Source: Paragyromitra xinjiangensis (Eukaryota; Ascomycota; Pezizomycetes; Pezizales; Discinaceae). Taken from it: a stretch of 64,000 nt of DNA. Below the pieces are notes generated by a model. The model had not been told where the DNA came from and searched no databases. It saw only the letters and a list, made by a program, of their open reading frames with translations. Both the position numbers and the translations under genes were made by a program. The stretch lies in assembly GCA_038503065.1 (NCBI GenBank), contig JBCAMK010000010.1:434001-498000 (forward strand). The letters are read 5' to 3'. Positions within the stretch are counted from its first letter, which is position 1, and each line of letters starts with the position of its first letter. Positions 12,056 to 23,432 of the stretch are shown here, in pieces.

Positions 12056-14051
12056 ATGCCTCCCCAGGAAACGTTGCTGACGACTCCCCCAGTTGAGTTT
12101 ATTGAAAACCGACTGGATGGAACGTTTCATCCAGCATTTGGTCAACAGGGGCGCAAATATGACCGCGCACATGGGAAATTTGTGTTGGAACCCGGCAATG
12201 CTGGTTGTCCACCTGAAGGGTACGTGAATCCCCGGTTTCTCTGTGAATAACTGTTATTAATGGAGTCTTTGTTCCATAGCTCCAAGCTGTTATCGCTTCA
12301 TGCCATCTACGCTACCGCTGCTAATGCCAAGCAAAATTTCCTCACAAAAGTATTAGGAGTGACGGCTGCGCAGGAAGACCTGGTGACAGTTAATTCGTGG
12401 AAAGATGTTCTGGATTTGGTCGATGAAGCTGTAAAAAAGTATGACAAGTCAGGAAAAGTCCGAAAAGGCATGCGAAAACTCAGCGATAATGCGCCCGCCA
12501 TACAAGCTTGGATGGGGCTATTTCCCAGTACATCCTACTCCTCAACGTTATGCTCAGGGATAAAAATGGTGCTTGATGTTTGTATTCCCTTAGACTATAT
12601 TACCGTTAGTGCATCTAGCCGGAGCCTTACTATTGCCAGGTCGCTGCCGGAATCAGTAAATTGCGGGAACAGGTCTTAGGGATGCTCAGCGAAATTCCTG
12701 AATACTTAGCAAAAACAGATCTGTATGTTAGGTTGCATGGAGACGTGGATTCTGAAAGAATTCATAAGCAGAGCTCGAGGCTCTACGTTGCACTCTTGGA
12801 AGCTGTGGAGCTTATGTTGGAATGGTTGGGTCGTAAACGTATATCGCCATTCAGCATGTGAATTATAGCACGCTGACATTCTGTAGCGGAGAGGAAGGTC
12901 CTGAAAGCTTTCACTAAGGGAGGAGCCGACTATGGCAAAGAGATCCAAGACAAACTGGCTGACGTCGAGAAAATAGCTGGATGTGTGGCCGAGGAGGCAG
13001 CGATATGCTCTCAGCAGAAGACTAACCAAGTACATGCTGGTATCAACAACCAAACCGAGCTTATCAAAGCCATGAGTGCCAACTTGGGCCTCAAACTTGA
13101 CGACATTGATTCTCGGGGTCAGGTGGCCTTGGATGTCGTAAACGCAATCCATAAATATCTTAACGAACCGAAAACTACCTCTGCCGAAGACAAGCCAATA
13201 AGGCTGGTGGCATCAAGAAAGAGTTTAGTCAATATCTCTTTGCCATGTGTTTGACCTGAGTGTTCGCTGACCGAATTTCTCTAGCGTTTCCTCAGGAAGT
13301 TCTTCGGTTCCTCGAGTTCTCGCCAGAACCGGTATTTGGCGAATTGCGTACCTGTTTTCGGGAAGGTCAAGCATCTAATATTGCGGCAAAGGATCGAGTC
13401 AACATGGTTCTGAAATCGCCCGAATTCGTGGAGTGGCTCGCAAAAGCGACGTCTTCAACCCTCCTTATCAACGGAAATTCGGATTCTACTTTTATTTCAC
13501 CTATGTCCCACCTCTGCGCCTTTTTAGGAGAAGCTTTAAACTCGGATGAGCGGCGGATCCCTAATGGCGTTTACTTCTGCGGGCTTAGGGGTAGGGACAG
13601 ATCTTGCAGTGCTTCAGATCTGATCAAGAGTTTGATTGGGCAGTTGATGTTGCGGTTTGAGTTCGATTTTTCGTTCCTGAAAGGCAAAAAAGCCAAAGAA
13701 CTCAACAAGCCGAAGCAACTGTGTCGTCTCCTTCGTAAATTACTTCAAAAGCTTCCAGTAGACACGGTACTATTTTGGATCGTGGATGGTGTATCGTGGT
13801 TTGAGGGTGAAATGCGGGTGGAAGAGACACGCACTGTGTTTAGGAAGCTGATACAGATGACGAAGGGTTGTGAAGATGTTGTTGTTAAGCTGTTGATCAC
13901 TAGTCCGGGCAGAAGCCGGGAGGTGGAGTCGATGTGTGAGGAGGAAATGGTTTTGAACGTACCAACGTTTGTTGATGGGGAGAAGCAAGGCACTTTTGCT
14001 ATGAGATTTGAGGATGCTGTAGGGATGGTGGGTAGGCTGGAGCAAATGTGA
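12056..14051 (+). CDS. Fungal STAND-like protein with DUF7708-like N-terminus and P-loop-less NTPase-like domain
   Basis: Proposed exons are 12056-12219, 12280-12577, 12640-12832, 12887-13246 and 13285-14051 (593 aa). The first three introns are well supported by frame and branch sites. The fourth (38 nt) is unusually short, so that junction is the weak point. The N-terminal third (FLTKVLGVTA...WKDVLDLVDEAVKKY, then GIKMVLD|VAAGISKLREQV) matches the helical domain that precedes NACHT or other NTPase modules in many filamentous fungi (DUF7708-like, recalled from memory). The C-terminal part has STLLINGNSD where Walker A would sit, then VYFCGLRG, LLRKLLQKLPVDTVLFWIVDGVSWFE (Walker-B-like) and VVVKLLITSPGRSR. 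The GxxxxGK(S/T) motif is absent and no WD, ankyrin or TPR repeats follow. It may be a degenerate STAND regulator; function unknown. Confidence 0.6.
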
Positions 14052-14368
14052 TCTCTAGATCTGCTACAGAGGTAGATGTATCAAGAATAGCGATTGCATT
14101 GGTGGTGGATTGTTTTTAGACGTGCTGATGGGTGCTGCTGCTAATGAGACAGAGTTTATAATAAGGGTGAAATCGCAACGAGGTTGTGAAGATTTCTGAT
14201 GCCTTGTTGGGAAATATATATGTAAGTAGCGGAAGCGTAACCTACATGTATTCGTTATCTTTACACGAGAGTATTCCTTTGATCCTGCATATGCAGTCCC
14301 AGTGATACAAATTACGCCTGCCACACACTCAAACAGCTCAAAACCAGGCTAGGAGAGCATAAAATCAA

Positions 14369-14467
14369 GGTCTTGTAGCCCAAGTGGAGTAGGGATGGTA
14401 ATGCTGATCCGAAGTATTCGGTGAAATAACGAACTCAGCCAACGCAGGTTCGAATCCTACCTCGACC
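14369..14467 (+). other. tRNA-like sequence, probably a degraded tRNA or SINE-type relic
   Basis: A perfect A-box-like stretch (TAGCCCAAGTGG) and B-box (GGTTCGAATCC) lie at the right order and spacing. The ends GGTC.../...GACC can pair for four bases. Pairing in the middle of the acceptor stem and in the T-stem is broken, and no clean 7-nt anticodon loop is visible (a CCGAAGTATTCGG hairpin sits there instead). I therefore do not call a functional tRNA. Confidence 0.35.
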
Positions 14468-14488
14468 AGAATCTTTTTATCTCTTACA

Positions 14489-14785
14489 AGGGGCTGCCCA
14501 TGTGCTACCGCGTGTGGGGTATTGGTGGGGGAGAAGAGTAGGAGGTTGGATTTGACAGTCAAGTTATATTAATTCATTTATTTAGTATGATAATCCTAAC
14601 TCCATCTTTTATGGTATTTGTATATAGCACACTACTTCCCCACTCACATTTATCCTACAGGCTTAGCGAGTCCAGGGCCCACTCTCTTGTATCTATGACT
14701 AGGGGCTGCCCATGTGTTACCACATGGGCGTTGGGAGGGGGAAGTAGTAGGAGGGTGGATTTGACAGCAAAGGTATATTGGCTCA
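14489..14785 (+). repeat. Diverged direct repeat, two copies of about 88 bp
   Basis: Copies at 14489-14577 and 14701-14785 share AGGGGCTGCCCATGTG, a purine-rich middle, TTGGATTTGACAG and a closing TATATT. They are separated by about 120 bp. Origin unknown; possibly transposon debris. Confidence 0.5.
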
Positions 14786-17411
14786 TGGTGACTCTCTCTC
14801 ATCTATTCGGCACACCAAGCCAGCTAAGAGTCCACTCAACCTCGTCCCGTGATATTACATGTATTACTTGAAATCAATTACATGTATGAGCGTAGTTCAG
14901 CAGGGTAACCTCAAGTTTCTGCCCTTTTTCTTATTTTATATATATAGATATGTATTGCTTGGGGTCAATTACATGTAGGTTACTGCTGGTTCAAGTTTTA
15001 GTGACTTAATGAATTACATATAGTCAATCTTAACTTTCAATGGTGGCGGGCGCACGTGGTCTACCGGGTTTGTCTGCAACACCAGAATCTATGGGTGCAT
15101 GTATTCTACATTCCATGGACTGGCATAGATTATGGGATAGCTATAAAAACCATATCTTTTCTCTTTCCCTCTGCGTTTCTCTCCTCTTCCATCCATCAAC
15201 AAATCATCTAACTAGACTGTACGTGGCTACAGATCGAGCGAGATTCGTTAAGTCTCAGAACTCTTGTGCTCAATGCTTTCCTCAGGATGGCTCGATTCGA
15301 CGGGACACTGGAGAGATATTTGGAAACACCGAATTACATACCTCCGACAAACGTTCGGTCGGGTTGACCTTCACCACCATCCCGTCATCTTTCACCCCAT
15401 TAATCTTCTTCATCACTTAATCCTCTCCATTGGCAACACGTCTGCAACATCGCTCCGTTAAACATTTTACCAGCGATAACGACCTTAGCTAGGACTATGG
15501 AACTCATACTCCGCCTGGCATACATAGAAAATTCAATCACGAATTTCATCTCCGCAATTCGGCAAAAACACATTCAGAAATGATGAGATAACATGGCATG
15601 ACCAGACACCAGTTTGGGGTGAGAGTCAGCCGTTACAGCTTTACCAGGGTGCCGTACGGATCGTCACAGCAGTCAATGTTCACTATCTCATAGAATTGAG
15701 CACCACTCCAATTTCCCGTTGAAGGGACGGATCATTCTGGAAAGAGATTTGATTAAGGGGTAGGAGATGGGGGATCACAATCACCAACCCGCTCAAGAGA
15801 TGCTTGTATGAGTGATGTATTCGTGGCTAGCAGAGCTCACACCATCATTCTCATCCTCCTATTACCTACTCTCCTCCATACTAGCAAACCCTATCCACAC
15901 GATTCTATTCAAGCGACAGTCCTACATTTTTCATTCTAGTGTTAATGGTTAAGTCTAACGTATTCCGCTAGCGACAATAGCTCCCTGCAGTGCGTTAGAG
16001 AGTATTCACACCCCAATGAGCGATATAAGAAAGGAAGCAATCACTTTGATCCACGAGCAGCCATTATGGCTTTGATCTGGGATATAGATTTCCACAGTAG
16101 AGGCAAATTCATGGATACTCGCTAAGATTAATCACCCACAGGGTGTTCCCAAACGTTTACGTAAGTTTTCCCTTGGGCCAATTAATATAATCTCGTATTA
16201 AACTATACGTTCTATACCCCCAGTATCTATCTGTTTCTTTCGCTTACAATAGGATATTGTAGGAAGGGGTTAAATAGCTCCTTGACTTTCATGGGCTATG
16301 CCGGTTTGAGCCTCACGGAATGCCTCCGCGCGCGTACTTAGGTCTTGTTCATGCGAGGAAGATATGGTGCATGAACTTAAACTTGAGAATGAGGTAGAGG
16401 GTTGAATTTTTTGGGGTGGAGGGGGGGATGTGCGGAGTGATTGAGGTTATGGACCACATACGAAGGCTATACATCGACGGTCTTAGGAGGTGACATGAGT
16501 CGTGTTTTAGCTACTCCTATGTCATTAATACTTCCTCATCGCCGATTATGGTATTGGGAATCCTGCGTACGGCTCTGAGATGTGGTATCTCTATTCGGTC
16601 TACCTGTGGTACTGCAATCGATCATGGATAGTCACTCGATGGGTTGTCCTTTTGAAATGTTGTAATATTGGGAGCACGTAGGGAGGAAATAGAAGACTTG
16701 ATTGTTTGCTTGCTAGATGGGCATACGGCCCCTATCTAAATAGCTCTCTCGGGTGCCCGAGTGCCCGTGTGCTCGGGTACCTGTCTCTCAATCATTTCCG
16801 ACTCCGAAGGGCCAAGCCCCGTATTAGGAAGCATCTCCAACATGAAACAGAAGGATTTCTGTTTCTCGGAGGCGGTATGGTGGCTATTTCACAGTATTTC
16901 TGGGGGCCTAGTTAGAAGTGAGGTTTTATTTCTGTATGGGCAGTGTTGTCTAGTGTAGTGTTTGATGTGCGAATCATGCATGTTGGTAGGACCAAGCCAG
17001 TTGGAATCTCAACTGGCTGAAAAAATTAAATTGTAATTGAATTGGCGCTAATTTCTAGTTATTCCATTTGTTTGTCCATTGGTTGATTTATACTCGAGAG
17101 TAGATACGAAGCGACCTATGGGGGCTTGGGTCCATAACTAGATTTATACCATCTAACAACAGTAATCAAACAAATCCCCATTGCCTGTTATTCTCTCTTA
17201 AATCTAAACGTAATCCCCTCTCTCGGCCTCCTTCTCCCACTTCCCAACCGCACGGCGCCTGACCACTATTTCCACCATCATCATTACACCGTCGGCTCCA
17301 GTCTCCAAACCAAAATCTCGACTCCAAACCCCAAGCCCTGCCTATCCCATGCCCTCTCTAGGCCTCAGGGATTGCAAAAACCTATGGTGGAACGGGCCCT
17401 CCAAAAACCCC

Positions 17412-17731
17412 TCATCCCACTGCAGATCCGATCAACAGGTACATAAAACTGACCGTCCAATCCTCGAGTTTTATACCAATCAACCAATCAGCCGACCTAC
17501 CCGCACCTGACGCAGGGTTCGCGTGTATCCGTCCTATTCCCAACCGAACCATATCCTAGAAATTTCACGCGAAGGGTTAGTCTGATGACGCTCAAACACC
17601 GCATAAGTAACAAGAAGCCAAAACAGCCATCGGATACCGGCGTGTAGCGGGTAGGGTAGCAAGAAGGTTAGGGTTGGTTTGAGGATATGGGTTAGGGGAG
17701 TTTGCTGGCTGTTAACGGTTGATGTGGACAT
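17412..17731 (-). CDS. Small hypothetical membrane-associated protein (two exons)
   Basis: Exons 17731-17600 and 17555-17412 join at phase 0 to 91 aa. The 44-nt intron has donor GTGTTT, an ACTAAC branch site and TTCTAG at the acceptor. Without splicing, the first frame would end after 65 codons. The protein has a Thr/Pro-rich start, a hydrophobic stretch around residues 24-43 (PYPLHAGIRWLFWLLVTYA) and a second near the C-terminus (VSFMYLLIGSAVG). I do not recognise a family. The intact splice signals and the 47-codon open second exon are the only support. Confidence 0.4.
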
Positions 17732-19315
17732 TGCTTATTGATTAGGATGTAAGAGCTCTACTGGTCAGGATTTCTACTGGAATAGCTCCTGTACAGGATC
17801 TGTGTCTACGGCAGGAACCCCGTTGCGATGTAAAGACAGAGTTACACGGTAGTTGGTCGTAGTAGTCATATTTAAGCTTGAGCTCCTGGTTTTAATGCGG
17901 GTTGACGTTGTGCGTACATATGTTCGGTAGATACGTGGTAGAGTAGATACCTGAGGGAAGATCTTGCAGGGAGGGGATCAGATCTGACTTATTACGGGCT
18001 ATATTACTCTACTGCCAGTAGAGGTGTGAAGAAGACAGACGAGTAGATAGGCGTGACATTTTAGTTGTGAATATCTTGTATTAGTTCCTGCCAGGAGGAA
18101 ACAACTGCCCAACGCGACTTTTCCATGTGTAAAGATATTAATGTATGGTTATCTCGGGAAACGAGTTTCAATCTCCTCGGATCCAGCTTTCTGGATGACA
18201 TCGTACATATCCCGGTTGGCGTGATAGCCAGCGGGATTTACAGCTCTATATCGGGGACTGATTGATACCGGCCGTCTAAAGAAATTTCTTGGGCACGGAC
18301 ATATCCCGCCAAAGCCTGCTTTCCCCCACCCGTAGTGGATGGGTCGAGGCGATAGAGGAGATACGGCTGGCCGATGAATATTTTTTTTCTAAATATTGCA
18401 GAGGCGATTGCATTATTCCCTGTCCTTTTTACTTTTCTTTTCCTTCTTTATTTCGATATCTCTAGGGATGAGTGAGACCATCGGTTCTAGACCACCTATT
18501 GAAGGTTCTGACACTTCAGTAGATAGCCAGTACTAGTAACGAAAGCAGCGAAAGATCCACAGGAGTACAGCTGAGGGAATTTTTCCGGACGAAATGCTAT
18601 GCGATTCGGTGGGGGGAGGGGGAGTGAGCGGCTCTTACAGGCACGTTGGGGAATGAATTGTAGAAGGAACGCTGCTGTTGTCATCTCTCGATGTCTTTAC
18701 CGAGCCGGATCAGCGTGCCACATGTAGGAGTTGATATGGGATGATCTGCAGAACAGCAGCTGCAACCCTGCAGATGGGTCCCGGGACAACGTCATTGGGC
18801 TTTTGCTACCCGCGCCGGAGAGCACAACGGAAAAACTTGTGATTACAATTCATCTCTATGCTGGCTACGCCAAGGTATCCCATCCCGAGATCGCTATCTC
18901 TGTTAGGATTAAGAGTTGGGTTGCTAACCTCAGATTTGAAGATGTTGTGAGAAAAACTCCCCCCTGACATCACCATAAGCCGGTTGGAGGCGTCGACAGC
19001 GATCGAACTCCTGGTTGAGGAAGTGGTGGAGTTGGAATACCGCTAGGGATGTACGTTCGGTCAAGATTGCATACTCGACTGTGCTGGACGTAGTTGTGGT
19101 GTTGAGAACCGAGCTTGACGGGATTAAGGGGAGATACTGGGCGAATTGATGCGTTAGACTTGAGGATATAAGATGTGGGTTATTTCTCCCGTTTTTTTGG
19201 AACGTAAATACTTCCTCATCTTCATTCTACCGTTTAGTTCATACCTCTTCAACTTACTAGACTTCATTTCTCCATATTCAATTTTTTTTAAAGATATCAA
19301 ATCCCACAACCCACA
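17732..19315. other. Intergenic, nothing recognised
   Basis: Short frames at 18496-18684 (-) and 18731-18967 (+) have no recognisable motifs. The last ~140 bp before 19316 are T/C-rich, as expected for a fungal promoter and leader. Confidence 0.4.
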
Positions 19316-20803
19316 ATGCCTCAATACCCCACCAGACGAGACTCCCTCGACGTCGACTGCGACACAAACACCTCCATATCAAAAGGCGGACCACGAGAAT
19401 GGCGAACCAACCCCATACTCTACACCATCACCGACCAATCCTCCACTTGGGCCTACGACAACACATCCGCCTCGCCAAATCCCAAGTACATGGGCGACGT
19501 CCTCCAATCTGATCTACTAGGCACCCCAAGGAGACCCGGTGTCTTTATCGTCGAGGATGAACCTTCAAGCCCTGAATCATCCGCTAGCTCAATCTCGTGG
19601 GATAACGTGCAATCAGATTGTTCTTCACCTGATGAGAATGAGGTATCAATGCTCGATGTTAGTCCTGTACCGGACTTTGCATTCGCGTTTGATATCGATG
19701 GGGTCCTCCTTAAGGGCGGGCTTGTAATCCCTGAGGCGATACTAGCCTTAAAGGCTCTCAACGAGGCCAAAGTGCCGTATATCTTCGTCACCAACGTAAG
19801 TTCCCACAACCATCGATTCCGAGATAACATCTAACATTCTCCAGGGTGGCGGTAAAACCGAAGCCGAGCGCTGCGCAGACCTAACTAAACAACTCGAAGT
19901 CGCAGTCTCCCCAGACCAATTCATCTGCGGCCACACACCCATGCGAGAGATGGCCAACGTCTTCAAAACCGTCCTGGTCGTCGGCGGCGAAGGCGAAAAG
20001 TGTCGTGAAGTAGCACGAACCTACGGTTTCCGGGATATTATCACCCCCGGTGATCTGATGAAGTCGAATCCGGCTGTGACGCCATTCCGGAAACTCAAAG
20101 ACGATGAACACCGCAACTCGCTAGAGCGCGATTTGGACGAGTTGGAGATACAGGCGATTTTCGTGTTTGCGGATAGTAGGCACTGGGGTGATGACGCGCA
20201 GATTATATTAGAGTTGTTGATGTCGAAGAATGGACGTATGGGGACTGTTTCGGAGACCTTCGAGGAGGGTCCACCGATCTATTGGTCGCATAATGATGTC
20301 GTTTGGAGTACGAATTATGAGCTTAATCGGTACGGTATGGGTGCGTTCAGGGTGTTCGTTGAGTCTATGTATAAGCACCAGACCGGGAAGGAGTTAAAGG
20401 AGTCTGTTGCGTTTGGGAAGCCGCAAGTTGGGACGTATCAGTTTGCGACAAGGGTTCTCTCGCAGTGGTGTAAGACTCGTTTTCAGGCGGAGGCTCCTAA
20501 GACTGTGTATTTTGTTGGCGATACTTGCGAATCTGGTTTGTTTCCCCCTCGCTCTATTACTCCTCTTCAAGTGTTAACAGGTTCGTAGACATCAAGGGAA
20601 CCAATGACTACCACCAAATCGTTGACGAAGAATGGTACTCCATTCTCGTCGAGACAGGCGTCTACCAGCCTGGTTCAGTCCCCGTGCATACGCCACGACA
20701 GATCGTCAAGAATGTTCTCGAGGCTGTGCAGCATGGTATCACACGGTCCAGGGAACTGGCGGAGAAGGAGGATATTCTAAGTTCTCATGCTTTATTATTG
20801 TGA
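19316..20803 (+). CDS. HAD-superfamily hydrolase, CECR5/HDHD5 type
   Basis: Three exons, 19316-19795, 19845-20535 and 20589-20803, give 461 aa. Introns are 49 and 53 nt and phases match. The ~120-residue N-terminus is polar and low-complexity, unlike the mitochondrial presequence often seen in this family. HAD motif I is FAFDIDGVLLKG (about residues 122-133), with the double Asp needed for phosphoester chemistry. Motif II lies in IFVTN|GGGKTEAERC, split by intron 1. Motif III Lys is in AFGKPQVGTYQFA, and motif IV VYFVGDTCESDIKGTND is split by intron 2. The order and spacing match the eukaryotic CECR5 (cat eye syndrome critical region 5) family of HAD-IIA hydrolases, whose substrate is not established. 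Confidence 0.88.
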
Positions 20804-23432
20804 AAACTCTGTTTAGGAAAGACGGACGTTTTAAAGAGGCGTTTTATTTCACCTTTCTTTTTTGGAGGGCCTTTTCTTTTCTGTCGCGGTGATCCCTGCT
20901 TTTTTCTCTCCTCTTTTATGGCCTGTTCTTTCGTTTATGTCTTGGGTCTTGAGCTGGAGTATTGTGGGTATCGGTATATCCATATGTACTGGAAATAGGG
21001 GTAGTGATTGCGTTTTAGGTTTATTTGGTTAGTGGGGTAGTAGGACTTATTTTCTGAAAGTCGGGTTGGTATTTACTAAGACTAAATTTAGGGTAGGGGT
21101 CATTGACCTACAGGTTAGAAAGCTTTTCTTATTTTACTATAATTTGTTTAATGGGGTTGATAGAATCTTATTTTTCTCTCTGAGACTGAAGGTGGGCCCG
21201 CGTGTTTAGTTTGCGGCCGGTTGTTGTGGTCGTGGGTACGGCATGGGTGATCACTCGCTAACAGCCGGCTACGGCCGGTTTCTATTGGCTGGTTTACGCG
21301 CCAAGAGCCCCGTTCTCTACTGAAACCTATCATCTATGCCACTCCCCTACATAGCCTGTCCCTTTAACCCCCTTTTTCCTTTCACTTATCTTTTGCGATG
21401 TCGCCGGTATGGACGATGTTTAACATTCTCTAGATCGTGCAATCGTTGATGTGGTTAATTCCTAAAAATACATCTGTGACGCTAGGTTTATTTAGTACTG
21501 TAGCAACTTCGCTATTAACTAAATAAGTCGTAGATTTGCTGTAGCTATTTCGGGGGTTCAGACCCTTTACTTTGTGTTCTATTCAAGTTCCATTTGAGTA
21601 ACGGCTCAGTGTCTTACTCCGGGAAGCTACGGGTCGTATCTCTCTTAGGCCTAGCCAATTAATCCAATTTAGATAGTTGTGAACTAGTACTCCGCGAAAG
21701 CCCAAGGCCTAGATCAGATACTTTATGGAGTTGATTCCTTATTAGTGTGTTCGTGTGATATGGGTTCCTCATAGGATATTGGCACAGCAGTTAATGTAGA
21801 GTAGAATACCCGAGCCCACGCCCCTTGTGGCAAGCACGCGCACGCTAGCCTCAAAAGGGTAGAATGTCTCTAAAGCAAACACTACTGATTTTCGGGGGAA
21901 CCTATGCTAGGAGCCCGACGGGGTTGACTGGCCGTCCTCAAATTTGGCTACAAATTACTCCCCCCCGGCAATACGGGTGGTGACTAGGAATTAATCCCCT
22001 CGCTACCCCTATCCTCTGCCACCTGCGCACCGTAGGGCTGAGCCTGGGCTCGAGACTGTACTCAGTCATGCCTATTATGATTTGAGCTTTTGCGTAGAAG
22101 GTTATTGGAAGCTAGTGTTTAGTAGGGTTAGTGTTGAGGTAAGCAATCGACCCTCCTTGTGCGAATGCAGGTTGTTTTTATGCGAGTGATAACCCATGAC
22201 TACACGAAATCTCTAATGATTGATCCTTGCCGGTCATGGGGCTAGGGAGTGAGTTTATGGGTATGAATCTCCGACGGCACGATAGTGATACTAAGATAAG
22301 ATGATGAGAAGAAGCTAATGCTTTTACACCCTTCGAGTTGGGATCGATTTAGTTCTTTGGTACACTCTACTATCAATCCCGGAGCTCGTAGAGATTATTG
22401 AAGCGCGCTACAATCGGTATTTTCAAGTTACCGTTATCCAAGCTGTGGTTTTAATTTTACAACAACCCCCCCGAATTTGGCCAAGTAATTATTTACGGCA
22501 CGCGCCTATTCTAGAAAAAAGTTTCACCAGTATTTCAGGAACAATCGCGGGGAAGAAAAGAAACTCTAATTCCAAAAGCCACAAGCACTATTTCTGCTCT
22601 TAAGTAGTTTCATGAAGAATATTCATCGCGGGTTAACGTGCCACAGGCCAAGTATTGGGAATGACATGCATCAGGCGTGCGTTCCTGGCGCCTGGAAGCC
22701 GAGGCTGATACAGGCATCTTCTTCAAGGTACCAATTAATGTGGGTGCTGAGCCTGAAGCTAATGGTGCGCATAAGCACATATCCGGTACTAGCTGGCAAC
22801 TACCTACTGAAAATGGCCATCTCCTTACTTGTGCTCCAAGCAGATCTTGGGGTGTTGCCCAAAAGATAATAAGCGCAGTGGATGAAACGCGGGGGTATCT
22901 TGGCTGTGGGTGGGGGCGAGCGCGTATTCTCTGCCGCGCAGAATAAGGCCTGAAGTTACCATAACTCGCGAAATAGCCTTCACCGGGCCTGGGATTAGAT
23001 TTTTTAGCCTAAACACAAGATCTAAACATCGGTATCTTAGATCGAGGGTTTCTGTGCTTTTTGCATGCGATTGGCTCACTAGGCGGGTACCTACATGTAT
23101 TTGCCCATTAGGGAAACATTCGAGATGTCAAAATGGCTGCCGAGATTGCTCAACACCAAAAACAGCAATCGCTTAATCGCCATATTCGTCAACCTGGGGA
23201 GCCTTCGTCTCCAAATAAAGATTCTGGGCGCTGACTCTTGGTAACTCGTGGGCTGTATTTTCCGTCTTGTTCCCGCAGCTAAAATTATACACTTCCATTT
23301 CATCATTGCGGGATCAGCCTTATGGGTAAGCGACTCTGCGCTTCTAGAAGCCGTATATCTTATAAAGTCGCTTCCGCCTGGCGAAACACAACATGATAGC
23401 ACCACAGCCTTGTCGGAACCGTCATAAAAAAA
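20804..23432. other. Gene-poor region
   Basis: About 2.6 kb without a convincing gene. Frames around 22612-23176 (+) and 22825-23405 (-) lack motifs and good splice structure. One TACATGTA is at 23092. Nothing else was identified. Confidence 0.4.

Larger units (their letters stand above)
14052..17411. other. Gene-poor region
   Basis: About 3.4 kb with no supportable protein gene. It contains a tRNA-like sequence (14369-14467), a diverged direct repeat (14489-14785) and four copies of TACATGTA (14243, 14856, 14879, 14970). The rest shows nothing I can name. Confidence 0.45.

Noticed and set aside
22612..22946. Overlapping plus-strand frames before the kelch gene
   Set aside because: No recognisable motif and no coherent splice model; could not be supported.
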